Source: a virus. Taken from it: a stretch of DNA of 23,915 bases. Shown piece by piece: positions 16,607 to 22,164 of the stretch. The first letter of the stretch is position 1. Each line of letters opens with the position of its first letter. Made by a program: the position numbers and the translations under genes. The notes under the pieces were generated by a model. That model did no database searches. It was given only the letters and a program-made list of their open reading frames with translations, and was not told the DNA's origin. The DNA is taken from positions 1 through 23,915 of the IMG/VR virus record IMGVR_UViG_3300027782_000360; one strand, given 5' to 3'.

Positions 16607-16753
16607 TTTGGGCGGTAACTTCTATAAAGCTATGTAGTATATATAAATATATACCCCCATACCTCAATTTTTCATCAGAAATATAATACTCTATGAGGCT
16701 CGAGAACCCGACGTGCTACCCGTTTGAGGGAACCATACTATCAAACTTCTCTA

Positions 16754-16789
16754 ACCTTGACATCACCTTGACATCACCTTGACCTCACC
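16754..16789. repeat. three tandem 11-bp repeats (ACCTTGACATC)
   Basis: Units at 16754-16764, 16765-16775 and 16776-16786 are identical except for one base in the third (ACCTTGACCTC); a partial ACC follows. The spacing is about one helical turn, which would suit a protein-binding array. Confidence 0.7.
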
Positions 16790-16792
16790 GAG

Positions 16793-16819
16793 AAAAAAAA
16801 GAGAGCCCGAAGACTCTCT
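16793..16819 (-). terminator. rho-independent terminator after 122-aa gene
   Basis: On the minus strand an AGAGAGTC-TTCG-GGCTCTCT hairpin (eight pairs, one G-U, with a stable UUCG loop) is followed by eight T. It begins 16 bases after the stop of the 122-aa gene and closes the early block. Confidence 0.9.
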
Positions 16820-16834
16820 CTTAAATCCTAAAAC

Positions 16835-17203
16835 CTAAATCGAACAGTTGCAACTTGGTTCATCACAATGATGAGATTGTAATTCAGGATCTTCTTCTCT
16901 ATCTTCTATCCTAAACCCAGCTCCATCATATTCAGGTCCTTGATCTTTAAAAGGAACTAGATCTTCAAACCTATTCTTTACTACTACTTTCTTTCCCATC
17001 ACAAAGGTAAATCCTTCAAACCCTACCTTACCTACCTTACTTATATTACATTCATAATCATTCATTACTATCCTTTCATCTACAGATGATCTAGATTGTC
17101 TACAAATACTTCCTACTTCATTGAAGTAATAAGTTGAATCTCCTTTGTAAGCTTTTCTTTTAATGTAGAAAGGAGTGCCTGAAATAAATTGTTCTCTTGT
17201 CAT
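16835..17203 (-). CDS. unknown early protein, 122 aa, Cys/His-rich tail
   Basis: The protein starts MTREQFISGTPFYIKRKAYK and is mostly beta, with a FEGFTFVMGKKVVVKNRF hairpin near 61-78. The last 15 residues hold HHCDEPSCNCSI, in which two His and three Cys could bind a metal. No family is recognised. It has its own consensus promoter, a leader without Shine-Dalgarno and a strong terminator, so it is a single-gene unit, the last of the early cassettes in transcription order. Confidence 0.72.
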   Translation of the reverse strand: MTREQFISGTPFYIKRKAYKGDSTYYFNEVGSICRQSRSSVDERIVMNDYECNISKVGKVGFEGFTFVMGKKVVVKNRFEDLVPFKDQGPEYDGAGFRIEDREEDPELQSHHCDEPSCNCSI

Positions 17204-17230
17204 AATGTTTATCTTTTTAATTATTGATAC

Positions 17231-17263
17231 CTAAATATACGAACTATTATTTAAATAAGCAAC
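17231..17263 (-). promoter_or_regulatory. early promoter for 122-aa gene
   Basis: GTTGC and TATATTTAG are separated by exactly 19 bases, followed by the leader GGTATCAATAATTAAAAA. The pattern fits Bacteroidota-type -33 and -7 boxes. Confidence 0.85.
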
Positions 17264-17269
17264 TTTATT

Positions 17270-17425
17270 TTACAATCTTATGAACTTTGTTTCACCTGGA
17301 TTATCTACTGTGGTATAGATAAAAGTATTACCTGAACCATCTTCGAAGTCTATTGTAAGGATTTTACTTCCTATTTTAATCTCTATTAGCTCTTTGGCTA
17401 ATCTTAAATGTGATTGTCTCATCAT
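17270..17425 (-). CDS. small unknown protein, 51 aa
   Basis: A 51-codon frame starts at ATGATG, overlapping the stop of the preceding 74-aa gene (TGATG), and ends just before the -33 box of the next promoter. The peptide starts MMRQSHLRLAKELIEIK and ends TTVDNPGETKFIRL; it looks like one helix followed by a beta hairpin (KILTIDFEDGSGNTFIYT). The overlap with the upstream stop and the fit to the cassette borders support a real gene. The second ATG would give 50 residues. Function unknown. Confidence 0.62.
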   Translation of the reverse strand: MMRQSHLRLAKELIEIKIGSKILTIDFEDGSGNTFIYTTVDNPGETKFIRL

Positions 17426-17646
17426 ACCTTTAATATTTTTAAACTATTAATATTTACAGAGGTTAATTTATTTTCTTTTGTCTTTAGTATAGCTTCATCG
17501 TTCTGATCAAACATCTCGATTAAAACTCCTATAACTGTTTCTCCAAAGAACTTTCCTACTCCTTGATAAACCATCCCTATCATCGGAGAGGAGCTCTTAG
17601 CGACCTTCCTCTCCTTTCCTTTCCATGTATTATATAATTCAGACAT
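17422..17646 (-). CDS. unknown early protein, 74 aa
   Basis: The small basic protein starts MSELYNTWKGKERKVAKSSS. Its middle has GMVYQGVGKFFGETVIGVLI and its end LTSVNINSLKILKV, suggesting a small beta-barrel. It directly follows the 66-aa gene without a gap and overlaps the 51-aa gene as ATGATG, so three small genes form one operon. No family is recognised. Confidence 0.68.
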   Translation of the reverse strand: MSELYNTWKGKERKVAKSSSPMIGMVYQGVGKFFGETVIGVLIEMFDQNDEAILKTKENKLTSVNINSLKILKV

Positions 17647-17847
17647 TTATGCTACTTCCTTCTCTAGCTCCTCTTGAACATTCTCTAGAGCTATTTTATA
17701 ACCAAAATTAATAGCCATTTGCATTAGGATAATATCCATTGAACCTCCATTAGCTTTAGCAAATGATTCTAGATCTTCTCTAGAGTTTGGAGTTGCTACA
17801 ATACCTCTGTTCATTTTAAATAATTCTCTTTCTAAAAATTCTTTCAT
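17647..17847 (-). CDS. unknown early protein, 66 aa
   Basis: The protein starts MKEFLERELFKMNRGIVATP and has a helix with NGGSMDIILMQMAINFGYKI before a Glu-rich end (ENVQEELEKEV). No family or membrane signature is recognised. It is the first gene of a three-gene operon driven by the promoter at 17873-17905, with a leader of about 25 bases lacking Shine-Dalgarno. Confidence 0.68.
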   Translation of the reverse strand: MKEFLERELFKMNRGIVATPNSREDLESFAKANGGSMDIILMQMAINFGYKIALENVQEELEKEVA

Positions 17848-17872
17848 AATATTTTGTTTTAATTATTAATAC

Positions 17873-17905
17873 CTAAAGATAAGAAAAAGCCCCCGAAGGG
17901 GCAAC
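17873..17905 (-). promoter_or_regulatory. early promoter with terminator in its spacer
   Basis: GTTGC-N19-TATCTTTAG drives the three-gene operon starting at 17847. The 19-base spacer contains a GC-rich terminator for the upstream gene, so the -33 box overlaps the first bases of the terminator stem. Confidence 0.85.
17884..17902 (-). terminator. terminator GCCCC-TTCG-GGGGC inside promoter
   Basis: On the minus strand five GC pairs with a TTCG loop are followed by TTTTT. It starts eight bases after the stop of the 129-aa gene and lies between the -33 and -7 boxes of the next promoter. Confidence 0.9.
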
Positions 17906-17910
17906 TTTAT

Positions 17911-18300
17911 TTACAATTCATTTTCTGTTACAGGAGTAAATTCTCCCTCCCTAACTACATCAGTTACTCTAATAAATTCTTCAACTTCAACTTCTTCCTC
18001 TCCAAAATCCATAAAGTTATTCTCTAAAGCTTCTCTTAAGTTTTCTAATTGAATAGGAACTCCAACACATTCAATTCTATTATCATAATTTAATTCTAAC
18101 TCAACTGAATCTACATCAACTAAATCTCTTTCATTATTCTCAGCCCAATTAATAACTTTATCAATTGCTCTTTCAATATCTAAAGTAGAAATCTTTCTTC
18201 CTCCCTCTTCAATTGAATTGATAAGATTAATAACATCCTCTTTTGAGAAGATTGAACTAACTGAATTTTGAACTGAACTTAATACTAAATCTTTTTTCAT
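17911..18300 (-). CDS. unknown acidic early protein, 129 aa
   Basis: The protein is strongly acidic, starts MKKDLVLSSVQNSVSSIFSK and is helical to about residue 60 (EDVINLINSIEEGG, LDIERAIDKVINWAENNER). A Val/Asp/Glu-rich beta region follows (DVDSVELELNYDNRI) and then an acidic tail (FGEEEVEVEEF). Such composition is common in phage proteins that bind host enzymes or mimic DNA, but there is no specific evidence for that here. It is a single-gene unit with its own promoter and a terminator embedded in the next promoter. Confidence 0.7.
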   Translation of the reverse strand: MKKDLVLSSVQNSVSSIFSKEDVINLINSIEEGGRKISTLDIERAIDKVINWAENNERDLVDVDSVELELNYDNRIECVGVPIQLENLREALENNFMDFGEEEVEVEEFIRVTDVVREGEFTPVTENEL

Positions 18301-18340
18301 AATGTTTTGTTTTTAATTATTGATTAATTATTTTTGATAC

Positions 18341-18373
18341 CTAAATATATGAACTTTAATTTAATTGAGCAAC
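18341..18373 (-). promoter_or_regulatory. early promoter for 129-aa gene
   Basis: GTTGC-N19-TATATTTAG. The leader is longer than in other copies, because an AATAATTAA segment appears twice between the -7 box and the start codon. Confidence 0.85.
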
Positions 18374-18374
18374 T

Positions 18375-18560
18375 TTATTTTTCTATATTTTCATATACAT
18401 AATCCCTAATACCTTCCCTCTCATATTGAGACATTTCACAACCATCCTCTCTATAAATTCCTTCTATTGCATCTCCTGCTATTTGTACCTCATACAAAAC
18501 CTCATCGAACATTACATTAAAGATTTTAATAGTCCTTTCTAAGTCAATCCAATTTTCCAT
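18375..18560 (-). CDS. unknown early protein, 61 aa
   Basis: The acidic 61-residue protein starts MENWIDLERTIKIFNVMFDE and ends GIRDYVYENIEK; it is mostly helical with a central CEMSQYERE. No family is recognised. Its stop lies just before the -33 box of the next promoter, and it has its own promoter, the usual cassette layout. Confidence 0.65.
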   Translation of the reverse strand: MENWIDLERTIKIFNVMFDEVLYEVQIAGDAIEGIYREDGCEMSQYEREGIRDYVYENIEK

Positions 18561-18587
18561 AATACTATTTGTTTTAATTATTGATAC

Positions 18588-18620
18588 CTAAATATAAGAA
18601 TTATAATTGTAACTAGCAAC
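18588..18620 (-). promoter_or_regulatory. early promoter for 61-aa gene
   Basis: GTTGC-N19-TATATTTAG followed by GGTATCAATAATTAAAAC and an A/T-rich leader to the ATG at 18560. Confidence 0.85.
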
Positions 18621-18625
18621 TTTAT

Positions 18626-19012
18626 TTACCTACTTTTTAACTCCTCCCAAACATACTCCACTTCCTCGAAATCCTCTGTAAGCATTAATTGTCTCATCAT
18701 TTGATTTGACATAGCTACCTTCTCTATAATGTATTGCATTGTTTCTCCATCTACATCTATTGTTTGAAGCTTCTTGATGATCTCTTTTACTACATCTCTC
18801 TTACTCTGACTTTCCATTAGAGCAGTCTCGTAGATTACTCGATATGATTTGTAGTAATTATCCTCCCAAGTAATAACTAATGTTCTACCATCCTCTGTAG
18901 TAATTGTAGTTTCAGTTGTATCATAGACCTCTATGACATCTGCGAAGTCCAATTCAAATTCTCTTTGTGTGCTATTAGAAGCCATTGTAATGAAGTAGCC
19001 TAAGTCTTTCAT
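18626..19012 (-). CDS. unknown early protein, 128 aa
   Basis: The first half (about 10-60) reads as beta strands: STQREFELDFADVIEVYDTT and DGRTLVITWEDNYYKSYRV. The second half is helical, with RDVVKEIIKKLQTIDVDGE and SNQMMRQLMLTEDFEEVEYV. No known domain is recognised. The start codon follows directly after the conserved leader (AACATATAACATG). Single-gene cassette. Confidence 0.7.
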   Translation of the reverse strand: MKDLGYFITMASNSTQREFELDFADVIEVYDTTETTITTEDGRTLVITWEDNYYKSYRVIYETALMESQSKRDVVKEIIKKLQTIDVDGETMQYIIEKVAMSNQMMRQLMLTEDFEEVEYVWEELKSR

Positions 19013-19036
19013 GTTATATGTTTTAATTATTGATAC

Positions 19037-19069
19037 CTAAATATAAGAAGAAGAAAGGGAACTAGCAAC
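19037..19069 (-). promoter_or_regulatory. early promoter for 128-aa gene, -33 box in hairpin loop
   Basis: GTTGC-N19-TATATTTAG. The -33 TTG is the loop of the hairpin at 19057-19077, so terminator and promoter share sequence. Confidence 0.82.
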
Positions 19070-19077
19070 TAATTCCC
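19057..19077 (-). terminator. hairpin GGGAATTAG-TTG-CTAGTTCCC overlapping promoter
   Basis: On the minus strand nine pairs (one G-U) close a TTG loop, followed by TTTCTTCTTCTT. It lies 16 bases after the stop of the 58-aa gene. The interrupted T-run makes it a weaker terminator. A close copy is at 22125-22145. Confidence 0.65.
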
Positions 19078-19093
19078 AATCTTTTTCTAAAAA

Positions 19094-19270
19094 TTAATTG
19101 AAAGGAATTAAATTTCTTTCTAGTATAGTTTTAATTAATTTACCATCTTCTTCCTTATAAACTATTTTAGTACCTACTATATTAATAGTACTTTGTAGTT
19201 TGTTAGAATTAAGAATTAGAGCAGTTCCTTTTTTTACAAAAGATTTAGAAATTGAAATAGATTTTAACAT
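19094..19270 (-). CDS. small unknown basic protein, 58 aa
   Basis: A 58-codon frame lies between a full promoter (19298-19330) and a terminator hairpin, just as for the other cassette genes, and starts at an ATG 27 bases after the -7 box. The peptide starts MLKSISISKSFVKKGTALIL and looks like a small beta-barrel (STINIVGTKIVYKEEDGKLI) ending NLIPFN. Function unknown. The cassette context is the main support. Confidence 0.68.
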   Translation of the reverse strand: MLKSISISKSFVKKGTALILNSNKLQSTINIVGTKIVYKEEDGKLIKTILERNLIPFN

Positions 19271-19297
19271 AGTGTTTGTTGTTTTAATTATTAATAC

Positions 19298-19330
19298 CTA
19301 AATATATGAATAAAGATTGTAACTAGCAAC
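19298..19330 (-). promoter_or_regulatory. early promoter for 58-aa gene
   Basis: GTTGC-N19-TATATTTAG with leader GGTATTAATAATTAAAAC (one base different from the usual GGTATC). Confidence 0.85.
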
Positions 19331-19353
19331 TTTTTCACAAACTATTTTAACCC

Positions 19354-19380
19354 AAAAAAGCCCCAATTAAGGAGCCTTTT
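19354..19380 (-). terminator. rho-independent terminator after 259-aa gene
   Basis: On the minus strand AAAAGGCTCC-TTAATT-GGGGCTTTTTT forms a GC-containing stem (two G-U pairs) followed by six T. It lies 20 bases after the stop of the 259-aa gene and upstream of, not inside, the next promoter. Confidence 0.82.
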
Positions 19381-19399
19381 CTTCGACCAATAACTAAAA

Positions 19400-20179
19400 C
19401 TATTCAGCTAAAACCGGCTGAATAATATTTTTAGCAAATCCTAATACTTGATCAATAATAGAATTTACATTACAATTTTCTTCACTAGAAGAACCTCCAT
19501 GATGACCAAATTCAAACACTACAGTTCCTTTTTTACCACTTTTACTTAAGTCAACTAATTTAATTGACTTGATGTAAGGACAGTAATTAAATTTCATTTG
19601 AATATTACAACCTACACCAAAAGTAATTCCTTCATTCTTCAAATCAAATTCTATCTTCTCTTTCTTAAAAGAAGAGATTTTAATTTCCAATTCTCTAATA
19701 GCTTTATTAATTAAATTCATTTGATCTGAAATTCTACTAAATTCTTCTTTGAAAGGAATTACAACATTATTTACAGCATAAAGTATACTGAAATCATTAT
19801 CTTCTATAACTCCTGCTAATCTTCCTAATAATTGTAATCTTTTTAACTCCCAAGAATCATTTCCTTTTGTTGAGGTTGAATAATAACTCAAATCAACTCC
19901 ATTAAAAGATTTTTCTAATTCATCATTCCAATTCTCTCTCAAGTAAATATTAAACAATTCTTTCTTGTAAGAGTAATCTGGATGAGCCATTTTAAAGTAA
20001 ACAGATCCTCTTAATACTTCAATCTCTACTTCTTCAGGAAAATCTGAGAAGAAAGGAAGTAAAGCATCTGATATTGCTTTTTGCTCTCTAACATAAATGT
20101 CAGATCTTTTGTTTTCTAATTCTACTTTTTGTACTACGAAGATTGCTTTTTGATCTTCTAAAATTTGAACTCTTGTCAT
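19400..20179 (-). CDS. unknown coiled-coil early protein, 259 aa
   Basis: The largest early gene here. The N-terminus (1-45) is a charged helix (MTRVQILEDQKAIFVVQKVE). A central helical part (about 130-180) includes FSRISDQMNLINKAIRELEI and KISSFKKEKIEF, likely a coiled coil paired with the N-terminal helix. The C-terminal region (185-259) is a beta section with CNIQMKFNYCPYIKSIKLVD and GKKGTVVFEFGHHGGSSSE, followed by a helix (NSIIDQVLGFAKNIIQ). I recognise no family; the two ends framing a coiled coil suggest a structural or binding protein rather than an enzyme. Own promoter and terminator. Confidence 0.72.
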   Translation of the reverse strand: MTRVQILEDQKAIFVVQKVELENKRSDIYVREQKAISDALLPFFSDFPEEVEIEVLRGSVYFKMAHPDYSYKKELFNIYLRENWNDELEKSFNGVDLSYYSTSTKGNDSWELKRLQLLGRLAGVIEDNDFSILYAVNNVVIPFKEEFSRISDQMNLINKAIRELEIKISSFKKEKIEFDLKNEGITFGVGCNIQMKFNYCPYIKSIKLVDLSKSGKKGTVVFEFGHHGGSSSEENCNVNSIIDQVLGFAKNIIQPVLAE

Positions 20180-20206
20180 AATGTTATATGTTTTAATTAT
20201 TGATAC

Positions 20207-20239
20207 CTAAATATACGAACATTAATTTAATTAAGCAAC
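20207..20239 (-). promoter_or_regulatory. early promoter for 259-aa gene
   Basis: GTTGC-N19-TATATTTAG followed by GGTATCAATAATTAAAAC and ATATAACATT before the ATG. Confidence 0.86.
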
Positions 20240-20243
20240 TTTT

Positions 20244-20474
20244 TTATTGATTATTTTCAAAAATAATTATCTGATTATTTACTACTGCAAATTGTCTTTC
20301 ATTAGATTCGATCTTCTTATCTAGAGATCTTCTAGCTCTATTGGTAGATTTCTTCTCTGGAGATGTTTTTACTATGCTTTGATTCCTAGTAGAGGAACAA
20401 CTTGATGCTAGTATTGCTACTAAGATGATGAATAGTATTAATACCCATCCATAATCCTTTTGATCGTTTTTCAT
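20244..20474 (-). CDS. small membrane/lipoprotein-like protein, 76 aa
   Basis: I use the ATG ending at 20474, four bases after the stop of the preceding gene, not an upstream in-frame ATG inside that gene. The N-terminus MKNDQKDYGWVLILFIILVA is a hydrophobic helix followed by ILASSCSS, a plausible lipobox with Cys near residue 26. The rest is basic and polar (KKSTNRARRSLDKKIESNER) and ends in a hydrophobic IIIFENNQ. It may be an envelope lipoprotein, e.g. for superinfection exclusion or lysis; this is inferred from the N-terminus alone. Third gene of a three-gene operon. Confidence 0.65.
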   Translation of the reverse strand: MKNDQKDYGWVLILFIILVAILASSCSSTRNQSIVKTSPEKKSTNRARRSLDKKIESNERQFAVVNNQIIIFENNQ

Positions 20475-20478
20475 AATC

Positions 20479-20682
20479 TTATTTCTTTTTAAATTGTTTA
20501 AACCATTCTTCAATGTATCTTGGATTTTCTGCTCTGAAATTCAATAAGATTTCAATTACTTCTTCCTCACTATAACTTCTTTCTTGTTGCCATTTAGCAC
20601 CTTCAATGAAAGCATCTTCATTATAAGGTTGCTTAGCCCAATAATTTTCAGAAGCTTCTTCAAGTGTTTCTTTATTTTTCAT
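20479..20682 (-). CDS. small unknown phage protein, 67 aa
   Basis: The start is the ATG ending at 20682, two bases after the stop of the 50-aa membrane gene; the open frame upstream of it lies in that gene. The peptide starts MKNKETLEEASENYWAKQPY and contains EDAFIEGAKWQQERSYSEEE, a phrase common in small proteins of many phages whose role is unknown. Helical, no membrane segment. Middle gene of a three-gene operon. Confidence 0.72.
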   Translation of the reverse strand: MKNKETLEEASENYWAKQPYNEDAFIEGAKWQQERSYSEEEVIEILLNFRAENPRYIEEWFKQFKKK

Positions 20683-20684
20683 AA

Positions 20685-20837
20685 TTATAGAATTAAAAGA
20701 TAAGTTAATAATACAAACCAAGAACCTAGAATAATTACAACTACCTGTAAAGAGACTGGAGTATCTAATCTCAAAGCACATAAACTATTTACTGCCCAAA
20801 TCAAAAAGAATCTGATATTACTAAAGAATTTTTTCAT
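20685..20837 (-). CDS. small two-span membrane protein, 50 aa
   Basis: A 50-codon frame starts 28 bases after the -7 box of its promoter and stops two bases before the 67-aa gene. It begins MKKFFSNIRFFLIWAVNSLC and contains a second helix, VVVIILGSWFVLLTYLLIL, so it is probably an inner-membrane peptide. No family is recognised. The tight spacing with the next gene and the well-formed promoter support the call. Confidence 0.65.
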   Translation of the reverse strand: MKKFFSNIRFFLIWAVNSLCALRLDTPVSLQVVVIILGSWFVLLTYLLIL

Positions 20838-20865
20838 AACTTTTATTTGTTTTAATTATTGATAT

Positions 20866-20898
20866 CTAAAGATAAGAAAAAGGCCCCGAAGGGCCAAC
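20866..20898 (-). promoter_or_regulatory. early promoter with terminator in its spacer
   Basis: GTTGG-N19-TATCTTTAG followed by the leader ATATCAATAATTAAAAC. It drives the membrane protein, 67-aa and lipoprotein genes. The spacer holds the terminator at 20877-20895. Confidence 0.84.
20877..20895 (-). terminator. terminator GGCCC-TTCG-GGGCC inside promoter
   Basis: On the minus strand five GC pairs and a TTCG loop are followed by TTTTT, eight bases after the stop of the 98-aa gene. Same architecture as at 17884-17902. Confidence 0.9.
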
Positions 20899-20903
20899 CC
20901 TTT

Positions 20904-21200
20904 TTACAACTTTCTCAATAATTCTCTCTCAGCTGTATTACAAACAGATTTACTTTTTGCCCCAATATGCCAAATAATGTATTCATCCAATTTTAAAGGA
21001 CGACCCTCCTTCCAATCATAAATTGTAAATACTTCTCCATTCTCAGTTTCCATTTCCCATTTGAAATTTACTTTGTCATCTCCCCAATTTGAATCCATAG
21101 TTGGATCCCCAAAAGCATTTGTCAATTGCTCAACTGTTGCTCGAATTGTTACATCATAAAATGAAGTCCCACTTGTGTCTTTTAAAGTCTTTTTTGCCAT
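20904..21200 (-). CDS. conserved phage protein with YDWK/WHIG motifs, 98 aa
   Basis: Two motifs are clear: FTIYDWKEGRPLKLDE (58-73) and IIWHIGAKS (75-83), preceded by FGDPTMDSNWGDDKVNFKWE (30-49). I recall this arrangement as a small conserved family in phages of T4 type and other marine phages, without known function. The compact size suggests a mixed alpha-beta fold binding a partner or ligand. Single-gene cassette with promoter and strong terminator. Confidence 0.75.
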   Translation of the reverse strand: MAKKTLKDTSGTSFYDVTIRATVEQLTNAFGDPTMDSNWGDDKVNFKWEMETENGEVFTIYDWKEGRPLKLDEYIIWHIGAKSKSVCNTAERELLRKL

Positions 21201-21227
21201 GATTTTATATGTTTTAATTATTGATAC

Positions 21228-21260
21228 CTAAATATATGAAATTAAATAATACGAAACAAC
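21228..21260 (-). promoter_or_regulatory. early promoter for 98-aa gene
   Basis: GTTGT-N19-TATATTTAG with the standard leader GGTATCAATAATTAAAAC. The -33 box differs at its last base. Confidence 0.82.
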
Positions 21261-21264
21261 TTTT

Positions 21265-21537
21265 TTACTTACTTTCTTCAATTGCTTTTAAAAACTCTTC
21301 AATTACATCTTCATCTCCAGCCCAATATCCTAATTCAGATAAATTATCATTTTCCATATCATTTAAGATATCTCCTAAAGTTTTATAAGAATCAATTTGA
21401 AAAATAATAGCCCCTAAATTCTGATAATGAGCTTGATAATCCTCAAGGTTTAATTCTAAATCTGTTCTCCTATCACTATAAAGTAATTGAGCGTTTTCAA
21501 TTAAAATTTGTTTTGCAGTAGATAATAAATTTCCCAT
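21265..21537 (-). CDS. unknown acidic early protein, 90 aa
   Basis: The helical, acidic protein starts MGNLLSTAKQILIENAQLLY and contains LNLEDYQAHYQNLGAIIFQI and WAGDEDVIEEFLKAIEESK. No family is recognised. Its stop lies just before the -33 box of the next promoter, the usual compact cassette. Confidence 0.68.
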   Translation of the reverse strand: MGNLLSTAKQILIENAQLLYSDRRTDLELNLEDYQAHYQNLGAIIFQIDSYKTLGDILNDMENDNLSELGYWAGDEDVIEEFLKAIEESK

Positions 21538-21564
21538 GTTTTTATATGTTTTAATTATTGATAC

Positions 21565-21597
21565 CTAAATATAAGAATAAAAATTTAAACGAGCAAC
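21565..21597 (-). promoter_or_regulatory. early promoter for 90-aa gene
   Basis: GTTGC-N19-TATATTTAG followed by GGTATCAATAATTAAAAC and ATATAAAAAC before the ATG. Confidence 0.86.
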
Positions 21598-21604
21598 TAT
21601 TTTG

Positions 21605-21883
21605 CTAATTATTTTTCAAAAAGTTTTCTTTAACAGAAGTTGGAACATAATAACGATATAGATTTCTACTATCGGATTTTGTTTTCCATAGTATTCTCTT
21701 ATACAAACCTTTTTCTAATCCTCTTCTCAACATGTCTGCATATTTCTTATTTGATTCCCAACCACCCCTATAGTAGCTGAAAACTTCAACTTGAATTTCT
21801 GTTTCTGTTTTAAATGGATTGTGAATTAAATGATGAACAATTTCTTTTACTGAACGATAAGGTTTTGGTTTACAGTACCACAT
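21605..21883 (-). CDS. small basic protein, possible winged helix, 92 aa
   Basis: The basic protein starts MWYCKPKPYRSVKEIVHHLI. Residues about 26-57 (TETEIQVEVFSYYRGGWESN; KKYADMLRRGLEKGLYKRI) read as two helices followed by a two-strand wing with NLYRYYVPTSV, typical of winged-helix DNA-binding proteins. I have seen similar NKKYADLLRRG-type sequences in phages but know no function. It may be an early regulator; that remains inference. Confidence 0.7.
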   Translation of the reverse strand: MWYCKPKPYRSVKEIVHHLIHNPFKTETEIQVEVFSYYRGGWESNKKYADMLRRGLEKGLYKRILWKTKSDSRNLYRYYVPTSVKENFLKNN

Positions 21884-21909
21884 ATTTATATTGTTTTAAT
21901 TATTAATAC

Positions 21910-21942
21910 CTAAATATAAGAACTTTAATTTAAACTAGCAAC
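21910..21942 (-). promoter_or_regulatory. early promoter for 92-aa gene
   Basis: GTTGC-N19-TATATTTAG with leader GGTATTAATAATTAAAAC. Confidence 0.86.
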
Positions 21943-21945
21943 TAT

Positions 21946-22077
21946 TTACTGAAAACTTTTTAATAATTTTTTCATCACCTGATACTCTGTCATACAGGGA
22001 TATAATACTCTCCAGGTATTTCTAATACCCTGTAGATATGCTCTTGTCTGAAGATGTGCTTTAGATTCTACTTTCAT
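21946..22077 (-). CDS. small basic unknown protein, 43 aa
   Basis: A 43-codon frame starts 27 bases after a -7 box and stops just before the -33 box of the next promoter, as in the other cassettes. The peptide starts MKVESKAHLQTRAYLQGIRN and ends MTEYQVMKKLLKSFQ; it is basic and helical. No family is recognised. The short length lowers confidence, but the cassette would otherwise hold no gene. Confidence 0.6.
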   Translation of the reverse strand: MKVESKAHLQTRAYLQGIRNTWRVLYPCMTEYQVMKKLLKSFQ

Positions 22078-22104
22078 GATTTTATATGTTTTAATTATTG
22101 ATAT

Positions 22105-22137
22105 CTAAAGATAAGAAAAAGAAAGGGAACTAACAAC
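22105..22137 (-). promoter_or_regulatory. early promoter for 43-aa gene, overlapping hairpin
   Basis: GTTGT-N19-TATCTTTAG followed by ATATCAATAATTAAAAC. The -33 TTG forms the loop of the terminator at 22125-22145. Confidence 0.82.
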
Positions 22138-22145
22138 TAATTCCC
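22125..22145 (-). terminator. hairpin GGGAATTAG-TTG-TTAGTTCCC overlapping promoter
   Basis: On the minus strand a nine-pair stem (two G-U) is followed by TTTCTTTTTCTT, 19 bases after the stop of the 81-aa gene. It differs from the copy at 19057-19077 by one base in the stem. Confidence 0.72.
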
Positions 22146-22164
22146 TAACTTTTTTTAATTTATT

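Larger units (their letters stand above)
16273..16834. other. gene-poor region between late and early blocks
   Basis: No credible gene is seen in about 560 bases on either strand. The segment contains a GCATTTCAAATGC palindrome (16436-16448), a TGCTT/AAGCA hairpin near 16517-16532, a strong CTCTCC/GGAGAG stem (16579-16606), a GTTTGA/TCAAAC stem (16722-16746), three 11-bp tandem repeats and a terminator. A block at 16557-16644 resembles one at 23396-23482. It could hold non-coding RNA or regulatory or replication signals. Confidence 0.6.

Noticed and set aside
16655-16690. CTGATGA on the minus strand as a hammerhead ribozyme core
   Set aside because: The second conserved core segment and the three helices could not be found around it.
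16680-16735. Possible tRNA on the minus strand (GTCGGGTTCTCGAGCC)
   Set aside because: Parts resemble tRNA arms, but no five-pair anticodon or T stem with a seven-base loop could be formed, and there is no acceptor stem.
20475-20513. Upstream start for the lipoprotein-like gene
   Set aside because: It would overlap the 67-aa gene and put a charged stretch before the hydrophobic helix; the later ATG gives a proper signal and a four-base gap.
20683-20781. Upstream start for the 67-aa gene
   Set aside because: The extension lies in the 50-aa membrane gene in another frame and starts far from any leader.
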